Assembly (NCBI GenBank): GCA_032821775.1
Contig: JAVLRN010000012.1
Coordinates: 744,001-808,000, forward strand
Origin: Sanguinoderma infundibulare
Taxonomy: Eukaryota > Basidiomycota > Agaricomycetes > Polyporales > Polyporaceae
Direction: 5' to 3'
Length of the DNA: 64,000 nucleotides
Notes under the pieces: generated by a model
Database searches by the model: none
Seen by the model: the letters and a program-made list of their open reading frames with translations, nothing else
Told to the model about the DNA's origin: nothing
Program-made: the position numbers and the translations under genes
In this document: positions 22,932-34,890 of the stretch, piece by piece
How positions within the stretch are numbered: position 1 is the stretch's first letter
Layout: each line of letters begins with the position of its first letter

Positions 22932-25900
22932 CTATGTCAACAAGACTTTAACATGCGGCAAAATATCGACGTCTATGACTACCTCGGAAGTAGCTTGCAT
23001 CTGTCTCGTCCTAACGTCCATAAGTAGCGCCCTGTTCACGAACCTGCAGATGTACCTCCTCTCGCCCTCAACTCCGTAGTGTTCAATGCTTTCAATGAAT
23101 ACTAACGCGCACCCCTCAGGGTTGTATCCTTTAGAGGCTTCAGGCCGGAGGATGGCGTTGAATTCAATGGGGTCGGCAACTGCAAGAGGGTGCACGAACA
23201 ACCCCCCCTCTATCAGGAAATTCTGCTCTCCCTCACACCGTTGCGATGTCCTGTATTGAATGACATCCCGGAACTCGGCAACCAGGCCGCGGGCGGTGCA
23301 AACCGCAACATCCTCTGGAGCATCCAACCCTACGCTCATGGTATTGCCACCATGCGCTGTGAGCGTTCTGGGAGCCCATCGAAACCCGGGAATGGAGAGC
23401 TTGTCCTTATGAAAGAGGATGATGTCTGAGGGGAGGCGCACGACGTGGAGGAGCAACGCCTTCATACGCTCGTCTGCACTGTCATGTTTGGCTAGTTCTC
23501 CTGCTTCTGCCCCGACCAGCCTAGCAATGGCTAAAGTCTCGTCTTCTGGCTTGCTTGTTGTCCTCCAACCCAGGGCAAGAGAGACCTCGCCAATGCTGTG
23601 AAAGGGCAGGGCAGAGGAGGACTGAGGATTAGGGGAGCGGTGGAGAAAGCTGATTATACGGTAGACTTCCACCGCCAGGTGCGAGACCATAGGGTCAGCA
23701 ACTTCCTCCATCCGAGCCGAATAGCGGAGACCAAGGTCAAGAGCGTTGACAATGCCGTCAGAGAATGCGAAGAAGAGTTGATGAGATAGGGCAGCTTCCT
23801 GGAGTGTCCACACTCTCTGCATCCATCCTGACACAATAACACGCAGGAGACGGTCCTCCAAGGGAACATGGAGGCTGCACGCCTGGATGCCGGAGTCCAA
23901 GACCAGCACAGTCTTGGCATTTTCATAGGTTTTCGCCATGAGAGATATCGCCCGCTTCCGCAGCGGTCGATCACTCGGGACACATAAAGAGTCCATCCAG
24001 AAAGCTCCTCCGGGTTCGAGGGCAAGGACCATGGCGGCTATGCGATCGACTTGACACCGGAATAGGCCATCCTCTGTGACGCTCCCGAGCCCGTCGACCC
24101 AGACGTGGGAGATGGCGACGTAAGGGACACTGGATCCCGAACGAACTGAGAGATGTGAGCCGTCAGGCACGACGACTGGAATCTCCCCTGAAGCGAGCAA
24201 CGTCTTGATGTCATCGACGATAGGCCCGATTCGAGAACATACGCATCCCTCAACGGCATGCTTATTGGCATATTGCGAAGTATCGATGTTGTTGACCTTG
24301 CACTCGGTATAGGTACAAACTCGGTGTGCTTCCGAGCCCCCACGGGTGTAGGGGGTCTGGGTACTGGCATATCCGAGGACCTGGGGACCAAGCCCTGTAA
24401 TCATGGCGGACGTAAACGGGCACCACCCCTTCCCTTGCATGATAGGCAGGACAGTGGTCTTGGCTATGACGTCAATCGAGCGGAGAAAAAACTGTTGCAG
24501 ACGCGGTAGGCCCGAGTACACACTGGCGTGGTGGTGGACATGCATGACAGCGGTGGCTATTTGGCTCAGTGTGAAAGCGATGTTGTGAGCTGCTGGCAGG
24601 TCGAGGCTCCCGGCGAATGCGAATGCGTGGATCAATGGCATGTCTAGAATGGTCATCTTGTCGAGAATAGCGAGGATGTACTTCAAGGCGGAGTTGATGC
24701 GAGCGGACCAAGCACTTGCCCAAGGTTCATGCAACGCGGCCTGGCGTTGATGGACTCGATAGCGCCAGTCCCTGAGAAGCACAGAAAGATTGTCCCCAAT
24801 GAAGGTCATCGACCCATCCTCTGAGCGCGCTACCATGAACCATTCGGGGATCTCAAACTGCACGAGCTCCTCCAAGATCCCGAAAGTCATTTGCCACTGG
24901 ATTTGACCTGGTGTGACAGTACTGGTGCGAATCTGTTGGTCTAGGGTGTACCACGGCATGGATTTGTCGCGTGTTCCTCCAAGCCAGGCACAGGGGCTGC
25001 ATACGTATCGACGGGTCGTCGGAGAGTAGGGTGGACGAAGGTCGACGGGTCTGGACATGAAGTCGATATTCGAGGGGGGAAGAACATCTGCAGGACGAGT
25101 TGGGAGGGTCAATGAAGAGCCTGTGGGCTCAATATCCGGGAGCGGTCGACCAGGATGTTCATTGTGAACAAGGGTCGATGGACTGGCTGAAGGGGGAGGA
25201 TTGATGCTTTCATAGGAGGAAGTAGCCATAGTGATCGCGCTTGACTGAGGATCCACTGCATTGGCAGCAGGAACTTCCTCAACAGCAGGAACTTCCTCAA
25301 CAGCGGGGACCTCCTCAACAGCATGAACTTCCTCGACAGCAGGGACCTCCTCGACAGCAGGGACCTCCTCCTTGACATCGGGGACCTCCTCCTTGACATC
25401 GGGGACCTCCTCCTTGACATCGGGGACCTCCTCGACAGCAGGAACCTCCTCGATAGCGGGGACCTCTTCCTCGACAGCGGGGACCTCCTCAACAGCGGGG
25501 ACCTCCTCGACAGCAGGAACTTCCTTAGCCACAGACTGGCCTTGATATTGTAGAGTGCCGTCGAGCTCGCAGCCCAAGGAGTCGACGCGCGAGCGCAGTA
25601 TCGTGATAGGGTCGCCTGAGGCCCCAAAACTTGATTTGGTGGCTGGCTCGCTGGTGTCTGTGGCAAACGACAAAGGAAACCCAGTAAAACATCAGCATTT
25701 GATTATTTAAGCGCGAAAGGGGATGAAGCAGCTGGCGGACACATCACAATATTGACAGTTACTCACCTTGTTGAGATTGAACATTGTTCTGTGCTCCCGG
25801 AACTACAGGCACCATCACATCAGCTGGCTGCGGCTCCTCGTCGTTTGGAAGGATATTGACCCCGACTTGACTAGCCAAATCGGCCGAGGTTTTCGGAACC

Positions 25901-26339
25901 TCAGCGTTACGAGGGACCTGAGTCACAATTGAGTCAGAAACAATCCGACAGAGGATTGGGTCAGACGCACCTGTGAGACGGAGGAAGCATGACTCAAAGA
26001 TCCAAAGCCTGGCGAGTCCCCGACATTTGGCGACAACTTCAGAGGCCCATTGTCCTATATGCCTCGAATGAGTCCGGGATTGCACATAGTCGAGCCACAG
26101 ACGGTTAAGCATACCTGAGGATCCACCAATACCGTGCTAACCCGGATGGAGTTCCTGACGGGCGGCGTGACTTCGTTCGTCCGCGGTATGCTCTCGTCGT
26201 CGACATGGTCTTGAAGGATGGAAGCTACCTCGGGCTCACTTGCGCACCTGAAACATCGCAATACACCTTGATAGACACCTAAGGCACCGTGAACAACTGC
26301 AATCGCTAGCGACACACAGGCGGAATGTACGGCGGGCAT
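22932..26339 (-). CDS. HET-domain protein with long acidic VPAVEE repeat
   Basis: Four exons (26115-26339, 25971-26054, 25767-25917, 22932-25657) join in frame to 1061 residues. The N-terminus has a hydrophobic stretch (about 7-23) that could be a signal or anchor. Residues about 175-275 are some 15 six- or seven-residue units of the type EVPAVEE, with variants VPDVKEE and VPAIEE. The HET (heterokaryon incompatibility) domain follows in the second half. Its motifs are VPYVAISHVWVDGLGS, FWMDSLCVPSDRPLRKRAISLMAKTYENA and VLVLDSGIQ. A WMQRVWTLQEAALSH block sits about 30 residues later. HET domains in fungi trigger cell death on contact with non-self and are related to TIR-like modules; that role here is inferred from the family. 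The repeat length is a likely source of allelic variation. Confidence 0.85.
25255..25530 (-). repeat. Short tandem coding repeat in the HET gene
   Basis: An 18-21 base unit of the form GAGGTCCCCGCTGTCGAG is repeated about 15 times within the large exon. The central units are nearly identical (three successive VPDVKEE units), which suggests recent expansion. The apparent plus-strand frame at 25323-25553 is its shadow. Confidence 0.85.
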
Positions 26340-27853
26340 GGTGGAAATCGGGGTGGAAAGTGTGCTCTTCTCCTATCCCGGGCCATACTGTCCTATATGC
26401 CATGCGTTAGCGTGCCACTCTTTCACCACCACGAGGCCTTCACACCGTCGCCACGTTGCCGCCATGGCATCACACTGCCCGTCCGTCTTAGGTTCTGTCA
26501 CACGATATCCAGCACTAATCGCGATCAAGGAGATCCCAGCCGCATGGCAAGGCCAGTGACATGGCCGCCCCGTGCATACCCTCACGCACCCTACTAGTCC
26601 CTGCGGTTGTGGTGCGCTTGCAATAATTGGCCGGCCATGCACTAAGCACCATGCATTAGAAGCGCAAGTACGGGAGGCGGTGGGATTTTGTACGCGCGGG
26701 GAAGGCGGACGGGTGACCGTCTTTGCCTTAGGGTTTCTGGAACTCGATCTCGTGGAGAACTGCCCCCAATTTGTGTACGGAGCCGAAGTTCCCTGAACTG
26801 TATGGCTGGCCGGGCATACGACATGCAAGAGGAAAGGCAGGAAGACGTTCCTCTCAGGATATCCCCCATCCGGAGATCTGACACCATCTCCAAAGGATCC
26901 CCTGCATGTTCGGCGCACGCGTCCTTATCAACATCCTGTTGCTCGTCCGGAAGGATTTTGGACCAGACGAGACAGTACCGTCGTGCTCTGAGCCCAAATT
27001 CGCCCAGCGGTCCGCGCTGAGTGGCAGTGGGCCTGATACGACGTCAGTCGGAACGGGCACTGGTACAACGACCAGTGGGACCATCACTAGTCTCTGGACA
27101 AGCACAGGCTTCAGTGCGGAAAGCAGCTCGAGTGGTATGACACTTTCGCAAGGCGCTCTGGGCATCGAAGAGGTCCTCCGCACGGGAGGCGGCGACGGTG
27201 ACCTCAGAACGATCATGTAAAACTGACTGAAGAACGATGAAACGAAAATGACCAGAAATCGCGACTAGTCGCCGTGTGTTGGTCGAGTATGCCGTTATCT
27301 TGCGATACCTACCAAGAGGGTTGCTACTCCCGGGATGGCGGAGCGGTACGTGGCCTCATCCTGTAACGATCCCGCCGTCTTAACCGAAAGCATAACAGCT
27401 GGCGTACCCGTTTTCGGGATTCTCGGGGGAAGACCGTATCGGCAGCCTGGGCTGCTGCCTTCCCCCGAGGTTCTTCGGAAATTCTGCAGAGTGCTCTGGT
27501 TAGCGTTTACCTCCTGTATGGTGAGCGATGAGACTTATCTGAGAAATATGTGGCGCGACGGGGCACCTCGCCAAGATGCCCCGCCGCACCGGCCCCTCCT
27601 CACACCTGCCCTCCGCCCCCCGCCGCACACCTGGAACACGGAGGCACGAAGAGGGAGCCACCCCCTCCGTACCCCATGGAACACATACACGGCATTGAAG
27701 ACAACAAACGGCAAGCTAGCAGTCCTTCAACCTGTCCAAGAAACAAACACAGCAGCGTCCGAAAGCAACGTCCAGGTCCGAGCCAAAGCCTAGTCCGAAG
27801 CGGGCAAACGAAAGGCCCAGAGCCATAGTCCTAGAACTTGGGCACGAGACGCC
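26340..27853. other. Intergenic, no confident gene
   Basis: A plus-strand frame at 26906-27220 (104 codons, Ser/Thr/Gly-rich C-terminal half) and the overlapping minus frame look compositional. Neither has a recognisable domain or clear splice sites. The promoter of the HET gene should lie just above 26340. Confidence 0.4.
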
Positions 27854-28300
27854 TTAGCAGATGAGCTTGCCGATGGACATCAGCCCCTGGAGGGCGACGA
27901 CGACGACGACGGTCCCGAAGAAGGAGACTCGGCTCCGGAGGTGCAAGCGCCGCTTGCCCTTCTTCCCCGTCTTGTTGCGAGGTCGGTCGATGTCGTCGAA
28001 GCCGGGGTCGAAGGGGACCTCGAACTCGGAGTCGTTCGGGACGAGGGTGATGCGGTCCGCGTCGGGATCTTCGCCGGGGGCCACGATCCAGGCGGATAGG
28101 AAGTAAGCCGGGCTGGCCTCGTAGGGGAAGAATCGGTGGAGCGAGCCGCCTGGAGGAGCGAGGAGGTCTTCGGGGTCGATGTCGGATAGGGGGATGCCTA
28201 AGAAAGAGGAGGGGAAGATGGAGGGGAGAGACGGGGAGGTGGGGAAGTCGAGGTCGCCAGCGACGTCGACAACGATGATGCAGTTGGGAATGGAGGGCAT
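27854..28300 (-). CDS. Hypothetical small tail-anchored protein
   Basis: Not recognised. A single frame of 148 residues begins MPSIPNCIIVVDVAGDLDFP and is Pro/Ser/Asp-rich for the first 100 residues, with the acidic segment DIDPEDLLAPPGGS. A strongly basic cluster (KTGKKGKRRLHLRSR, about 113-128) comes next. A final hydrophobic segment (VSFFGTVVVVVALQGLMSIG) ends four residues before the stop. That layout matches a C-terminally anchored membrane protein with a positive cytosolic flank. It is transcribed in the same direction as CCT3, about 400 bases downstream of its stop. Its length and unambiguous topology favour a real gene, but family support is lacking. Confidence 0.5.
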   Translation of the reverse strand: MPSIPNCIIVVDVAGDLDFPTSPSLPSIFPSSFLGIPLSDIDPEDLLAPPGGSLHRFFPYEASPAYFLSAWIVAPGEDPDADRITLVPNDSEFEVPFDPGFDDIDRPRNKTGKKGKRRLHLRSRVSFFGTVVVVVALQGLMSIGKLIC

Positions 28301-28704
28301 GGTAAACTATGGGCAGTGTGTGGTATGTGGGCAAGTTGTGAGGGACAGCAGACGACCCTTCCTCCTTTTTAACAGGTGCCCGTTCGTATCGAGACCGAAC
28401 ATGGCTGCGGATATCCGCGCGTTGGATTCGATAAAGGACTTCGCCTATCCGAATAGTTACTTTGCTACGAAACGGGAGTGGATTGGGTGCATTTGCATTG
28501 TAACAAGTGAGTTGATGGCTGGACGAGACTTTCTGTAAGATCCGAGGCCCGAGAACAAGAACTCGCTCTCCCGCCAGTGACCTCAGACTTGCGGAAAGGG
28601 AGCCCACCGACAGGCTCGCAGCAATTGCTCTAGCTATGAAGCGGTCATATTACAAGGGTTTAGATTGCACTGCGTACTGTTGATCAACGTTCTCAACCTC
28701 GACG
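28301..28704. other. Short spacer between CCT3 and the tail-anchored ORF
   Basis: No coding signal is recognised. It should contain the CCT3 terminator region and the promoter of the downstream minus-strand gene. Confidence 0.45.
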
Positions 28705-30761
28705 TCAACCCTCCATCATCTCCTCAGGCGGCGCTCCGCCGCCGCCGCCGCCGCCGCCCTGCTCCTTGTCCTTGCGCGTCGCCTTCACGACATCATCCAC
28801 ACGGAGCAGCACGCGCGCCGCTTCAATCGCGGTTTTAAGTGTTTGTACCTGGGCACGATGTCACGCGTGAGCGGGCGACAGACGGCAGAAAGGACGCACC
28901 TTGACGCTGGCGGATTCGTACAAACCATACTCCTTCATGTCGACGATCTTGCCCGTGTCGCCATTGATGCCCCACGAATGCTCGCCGTTCGCATGCTTGG
29001 CCTGCGAAGAAACCAACAATTAGAATAATGGCGGCATGCCAAAACTCGGTGGCAGCAAACGTACCCGGAGTTCCGTCAGCACACGGATCGCGTTCCCTCC
29101 ACTGTTCTGGACGAGCGTCCTGGGAATGACCTCCATCGCATCCGCGACAGCCCGGAACGGCCAGCCCTCGACGCCCGTCACCGTCCGCGCCTTCGCGTGC
29201 AGCCCGACGCTAATCGCCATCTCCGTCGCGCCCCCACCGGGCGCGAGCGTCGGGTCGAAGAACACGTTGCGCGCGACGGACATCGCGTCCGCCAGGTTGC
29301 GGTCGACCTCGTTCAGAATGTCCTTCGATGGGCCGCGGAGGAGGACCGTGCACGCTTGGGGCTCCTTGCACTCGGTGAGGAACGAGAAGTATTCGTCGCC
29401 GATCTTCTCGATGTGGAAGAGCCCGCAGTTGGTACCCACGTCGGCCTCGCGGAGGTCGTCGATGCGGTTGACGATCGTGGCGCCGACGGCGCGCGCGATG
29501 CGGTTGTTGTCTGTTTTGCGCACCCGGCGGAGCGCGGACACGTTCGCCTTGTAGAGGAAGTGCTGGGCGTAGTCTGACCGTGTTCGCGGGAGCTGAGCGA
29601 AAGAGGCTGGAGAAGTTAAATTTGGGAATCGACGCACCTGAGATACCCTTTTCTGTGATGACGAGGTCGGGCTTGAACTCGAGGATCTTCTCCACCATCT
29701 TCTGCACCTGCACCTCCTCGTTCTCTAGTATCTTAGACCAGTCCGCCTCCTTCGAGATCTCGATGTTTGTCTGCGACTCGCCCTTCTTGTACTCGAGCGG
29801 GCAGTCGAGCAGCACGATCCTCGGGTTCGCGATCCGCCTGCGCATCTTCGGGTGCGTGATGTCCTTGTTGAGCATGATCCCGTCCAGGACGCGGCTCTGC
29901 TCGATCTCGCCCCCGGAAATCTTCTCAACGCGCGCGTAGCGCTTGATGTCGACTGTCTTGAGCGCGCCTTCGTCGTGCGCGACGGTGCGCACGGCCTGGA
30001 GAGCGAGCTTGCACATGAGATCGGACCAGCGCATGACGAACTTGGTGCCGATCGAGGTCTTGATGAGCGAGAGCATCTGCTCATCGTCGTTGACGTCGAT
30101 GGGGATGGATATGCGCTTGATGATCTCGAGGGCTTCCTTGAGGGCCTTGTTGTATGCCGAGATGATGACGACGGGGTGTATGTCACGCTCGAGTTGTGAG
30201 AGCGACTGCGCGAGAATCTCCCCGGCTGTGCCGCGAAACATAGCATAAAGGTATGAAGATAGGGAGTAGTAAGAGGATAATAGAACCAAAGGGCGCACCC
30301 AGGATGATCACACTCGTCGTTCCGTCTCCACACTCCTCGTCCTGTGTCCTGCTGAGCTCTATCATGTTTTTCGCAGCCGGGTGCGCAACGTCTATTTCAC
30401 GCAGAATTGCATTGCCGTCGTTCGTCAGGCTGATATCGCGCTGCTGTTTAGCCTTATGACACGGTGAGAGAGGAAGCAGACGCACAGAATGCCACCCATC
30501 GGATCGAGAATCATCTTGAGCATGGCTTTTGGGCCCAGACATGTCCTGATCACATCTGCGACAGTCTTCACATCAAACATTAACGTGTGTCGGACATATT
30601 CCAACGATCACGCACCTTTGCTGCCGTGATATTTGAGATCTGAGCTTTTCGACCGGTCTGCCTTTCTGGCGCGGTATCTTCAAGAACCATGAGATGAGAA
30701 TACTTCGAGGACTTGAGTTGACGTACTCATCACAAACACAGGAGTCTGTCCTGCCTGCATG
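28705..30761 (-). CDS. CCT3: T-complex protein 1 subunit gamma (CCT3), cytosolic chaperonin
   Basis: Eight exons (30728-30761, 30616-30677, 30486-30565, 30299-30429, 29638-30225, 29065-29573, 28900-29001, 28705-28848) total 1650 bases and encode 549 residues, the normal CCT length. It is one of eight subunits of the TRiC/CCT ring that folds actin and tubulin. The start [12 protein letters not shown] splices to [19 protein letters not shown]-binding motifs are visible: [24 protein letters not shown] and [13 protein letters not shown]. The apical domain includes DKSF-like [32 protein letters not shown] and the [16 protein letters not shown] block follow, then [15 protein letters not shown]. The C-terminus has a run of eight glycines coded by a GGC repeat and ends PPEEMMEG. 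Confidence 0.97.
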
Positions 30762-31513
30762 ATGGCGGTTAAGAGTAAGGAGGACAGGGGAAAACGGAGG
30801 TGAAGGTAGAGGTCAGGAAGAAAAGCAAGTATGCACCATTCGTATGTCTCCCAAAATGGCAATTGAAACGCCCGTCATGTGGCCGTAGTGTCGCCGATAC
30901 CGGTCTCCTTCATTCTCTCTGAATCCATCACCTTGACATCGAGATCGACGTATTGGATGGACTTCAGGATTCCTGCTTCCTCACGCTTCCCACATTGCGG
31001 ATCATCAAGCTCAGAGGACATATGGACCGTCTCACTGCCTTCCCAGATGGGATAGCTTCACCGTGCCTCCACTCCGCACCGCTTTTTGTGTGGGCCTGTA
31101 TAACACAAAGAAGACCTCCTGGCCTTATTGCGTCTGGCCCCTACCAGGCTTCCTCTCACATTACACGAGTTTGCGGCCTCTTGCAGAGTGGACGACGATG
31201 CGGTTGGTCAGGACAAGATTCGTAGAAGACTGTTGCTACGCGCGCTGATCTCCTTCTCGGAGCTCAATGCTCTGTCTATCAACATCCATCATACCAAAGT
31301 TAGCCCATCGTATGACGATATATACTCATTCTTGCGAGAGCCTGGCCGAGACTCGTCTCCCTGGAACTGCAATACATCCCCGCCCACTACTCCGGCCCCA
31401 TCGAGTCTCTGGACAGACACGCCTACTCCCATCTTTGGAGATGTAGGCACAGAGGTATTCGAGCTCCCTAGGACAATGTCTCTCTAACACTCAGATGCGC
31501 GCCATCCCCCGTA
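30762..31513. other. Intergenic with possible F-box-type gene relic
   Basis: Upstream of CCT3. Plus-strand translations at about 30950-31480 read like leucine-rich pieces of an F-box family protein in shifting frames: LPTLRIIKLRGHMDRL, ISFSELNALSINIHH and LVSLELQYIPAHYSGPIESL. No single frame or simple intron set joins them, so this looks like a decayed copy rather than a working gene. Confidence 0.3.
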
Positions 31514-33691
31514 TCATTGACTAGCCGACAAATCGTTCAGCGACGCGCTGGTGCGCAAGCGAAGACGAAACGTACTATCAATAAATCCATCTTGCTTCTC
31601 GTTTGAGAGATCCTCCAACGTCATCTGCCTCCCATCCTTGAGCACGAGCGTGGATATGATCCCCGTGAGCATGAAGAACGCAAATATCTCTAACCTACAA
31701 CGGTCGATCGTTATTAGTACACTGTGTTTCCTGCTCGTGTGTGATCGGAACATACAAGTGCGGCACAAACGCGTTCGTGCCCCCAATGTTAACAAGCTTC
31801 CCGAACCCGACCTGGGCGACGACCGCGCCGACCTTGCCGCTCGCAGCAGCGATGCCGAAGGCGGTGGAGCGGTAGCGCGTCGGGAACGACTCGCCAGGGA
31901 ATATCGACACGGTACAGTTCGGCCCAAAGTTGGAGAAGAAGTTCGTGAGGCAGTACAGAAAGACGAACGCCTTCCTGCCTCCGCTGGACCCGGTGAGATG
32001 ATGGTATCCGAAGCCTGCACGACCGCGGGCATTCATCTACCGACGCGATAATGGCAAAGACGAAAAGACGCACCCATGATTACATACAGGATCGTGAGCA
32101 TGGTGAATCCGAGGAGCTGCACTGGCTTCCGTCCCCACGTGTCGACGAGAAGGAACGTGGCCCAGAACCCGGGTATGAGGCCGGCGGCGGAAAGGATCAT
32201 GTTCCCCACCGCGATGTTCTTGAGATTTTGGTACACACGCATGGTGCCCACAAAATCTCCGCTTGGGGTGCCAAAACCTATCGCCTGCAGGATGATCGAA
32301 GTGTTCAAACCTAAGCCGTAGAACGCGACCTACGCAACGGGCAACCTGTTAAAGAAAAGCCGTAAGAACAACAGCGGTGCACTCACATCTATAGCGAACC
32401 ACGAGTAACACATCCCAATCAGCGGGATTAGGTTCTCCCTCCTACTGAAAAATGACATGAAATCCTTCCTCGATGCCTTCGGCGCTCTCACACGCTCGAT
32501 GACCGCGTCCGGGTCAGGGTAGTATGACCCCGTCGTCAAGAAGTTCTCCACATCTTGACTGGCCTGCTTGACGTTCCGTTCGACGTCCATCGTAAAGCGC
32601 GGGGTCTCTGGAATCGTCAAGCGGAAATAGAGAGCGACCGCTCCCGGAACACAACCGAGCCCGATAAGGAGCCGCCACATGAAGTCGACATGTGCGAGGT
32701 TCTTAGGGTCATCATGAAGGAGGGAAGGCTTGTACGCAGAGACGATGATAAACCCGACGAGTGCGGCAGCTAGACATAGCTCCTCAGATCGAGCAGCGTG
32801 ACGAAGAGCAGTTCAATGACGCACTGAACTGGCCCCATCCCTGGTTTGCCCCGACGGCGACCATCATCCGTCCCCGGATGTTCGTGGAAGCAAATTCGGA
32901 AGGGATGACAGAGGACAATGGATAGTCGCCTCCGATTCCAACTCCCATTATAAATCGCCAGACGACGAGAACCCCAATGATGTTCGCCGCATGCGCCTGG
33001 CCAGACAGCGCCTGTCCGAAAGAAGCGACGATGATGAGCATCATCTCGATCCCGTCTGCAGGTTACGCATACAGTCAGCACAGAGCAACACAGAGGAGCT
33101 TGGTAGGGAGACATACACATCCGCTTGCGGCCGAAGACGTCTGCAAGCCATCCGAAGATCAGCTGGCCGAACACTGTACCGGCAGGTGTCGCCACCTTGA
33201 TGCCGAGGTCCTGGTTGGCTGTAAGAACCTGGCCTGCTAGTTTGCAAACATTAGCTCATGTCCTTAAGCCGGGAAAAGGAGGCAACACTAGCCGTGGCCA
33301 TAAACATAACCGAGCATGAGAGAAGCGATATTGATAGCGAAAATGTCGTAGCTGCAAATCTGCCCGGTGAGCCCTCAAGTATTGTCACACCATCGGACGA
33401 CATACGCATCGGTAAAGAAACCCACACCCGCCACTAAACAGACTCTGACGTGGAACAATCTGGGAGAAACCCGTGCATCAGCTTGGAGTAATGTTAACGA
33501 GAAGCAGATCGAACATACGAGAACTTAGCCCGATCCACCTCCGCCAGGGTGGCTTTGCGCTCTTCGTTGATGTCATAGGCTCTAGTAGTCTTCTTTGGCT
33601 CGGATAATTGCACAAGGGGAGCTTTCATGCCTATCTCGTACTCTACGGAGGGGGTCATCACAAGGGAGGGAGACGGAGGAGTCCATGCCAT
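31514..33691 (-). CDS. Pho84-type inorganic phosphate:H+ symporter (copy 3)
   Basis: The third paralog of the plasma-membrane phosphate/proton symporter family in the window. The start exon begins MAWTPPSPSLV, has a longer N-terminal arm than the other copies, and reaches the junction EVDRAKFS. Conserved blocks follow: VCLVAGVGFFTDAY, NQDLGIKVATPAGTVFGQLIFGWLAD, GVGIGGDYPLSSVIPSE, MWRLLIGLGCVPGAVALYFR, IPETPRFTMDVERNVKQASQ, a loop with SYYPDPDAVIER, AFYGLGLNTSIILQ, and NFGPNCTVSIFPGESFPTRYR. It differs from copies 1 and 2 at otherwise fixed positions, for example Thr-Thr-Thr-Phe becomes Cys-Thr-Val-Ser before IFPGE, so it may have different affinity or regulation. It has an extra intron near 32340-32385. 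The C-terminus ends SASLNDLSASQ. A CACGTG box lies about 400 bases upstream. Confidence 0.9.
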
Positions 33692-34890
33692 GCCGGAGGT
33701 ATAAGAAGGCGGGAGGAAGGACACCGCTTGACAGCAGCCAAACTCTAACATCCACGAGACCTCGAGGCTCGAGCAGCCCCTGGTCCCTGGAAGGCAAACT
33801 GAAAGCCCAACAGAATCCGAGGTCGAGGTCGGCACCTTCATGAGCACGTTCGTACCGACGGGAAGCCGTTTGTCCGCAGTGCACGGAGGACTCGGAGAGA
33901 CAGTGTACCTGTCGTACTGGAAGCGTGTTGCCGCTTGCCTGTCGACAGGACATTCCAGGACTCCCGAATGCTTCCGAGGAGGAGAAAGCAGTAGGAAGAC
34001 GATCCAGGCCGCCGGGGTCTTTGAACACATTCAAGTTGCTCTTGCTCAATTTTGTCTTGACAGCTTGACAGTCCGAGATAAGCAACAGACTGCACGTGAC
34101 AGACATACGTCAAAAGGGTTCATTCTGACGAGTTCAGGCAACCAACCTTCTTGCCACGGATCGAAAGCATTCTTCTCCTTGAGTTCTGGACAGAAGATAG
34201 AGTTCAGCGTCAGTAGAGAATCGGCCAGGAAGGATACCTGAAGAGGCAGTCTCGGTCCCAATCACGCTTACAGTACGTCCCAGGTTTCAATAGGGATTTG
34301 TCGGTTTACCCATGGTCGACTGGTCATTGGCAAGCAAGGGTATGAAGATGGCTGAGGCTCGGGGTACCTTGGCGGTCCGCTCGACGGTTGTGAATCGCCT
34401 CCCAATCACGCCTTCCTCTCCTCCTTCGAGAAGAACCTACAACATGACTGCGGTTCCAATTCATTGCTTACAACCGAAAGGTTGGGCCAGATGAGACAAG
34501 CCGTGACGGCGACAGTTACAACCAGGATGCATCGAATTCACGGCCAGGGTTTGATGTGCAAGCATGCTCGTTTCGAAAAGCCGTCTCGACGCGAGGGGTC
34601 CTAACGACTGTCGTGGATGCTGTCAATTGGTTCTAGGGGACTCAAATGTAGGTGCATTTACCTCGCATATAATGCCTCCAAACCAGAGAAACACAGAGGT
34701 GGATAGCGGATGAAAACAACAAGGCCGGTGAATATCACATGTAGCCAGCATGATCCAACACACCAGTCGGAGACGCCCATCGCCCGCCGCTCCTTCCCCC
34801 GCCCTGTATAAAACTGCCGTCGTGCCCATCGGTTTTCTCCCCTAATCCCCGTCACGAACACTACGAACGCTTCTCCAGACGCTGTACGCC
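33692..34890. other. Divergent spacer between phosphate transporter 3 and SCP2 gene
   Basis: No gene is recognised. CACGTT at 33845 and CACGTG at 34093 lie upstream of the transporter. A TATA box lies near the SCP2 end. Confidence 0.5.
34808..34814 (+). promoter_or_regulatory. TATA box of the SCP2 gene
   Basis: TATAAAA sits 77 bases before the ATG at 34891, followed by a C-rich leader. The spacing suits a fungal TATA promoter with a short 5' leader. Confidence 0.6.

Noticed and set aside
25255..25530. CRISPR-like array of short repeats
   Set aside because: Repeats are contiguous, lack spacers, stay in one reading frame and lie in a eukaryotic coding exon.
25323..25553. Plus-strand LLLDIGDLLLDIGD repeat protein
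   Set aside because: Exact antisense of the VPAVEE repeat in the HET gene.
26906..27220. 104-codon plus-strand Ser/Thr/Gly-rich frame
   Set aside because: Could be a small gene, but the similarity, start context and splice signals are all too weak to support it.
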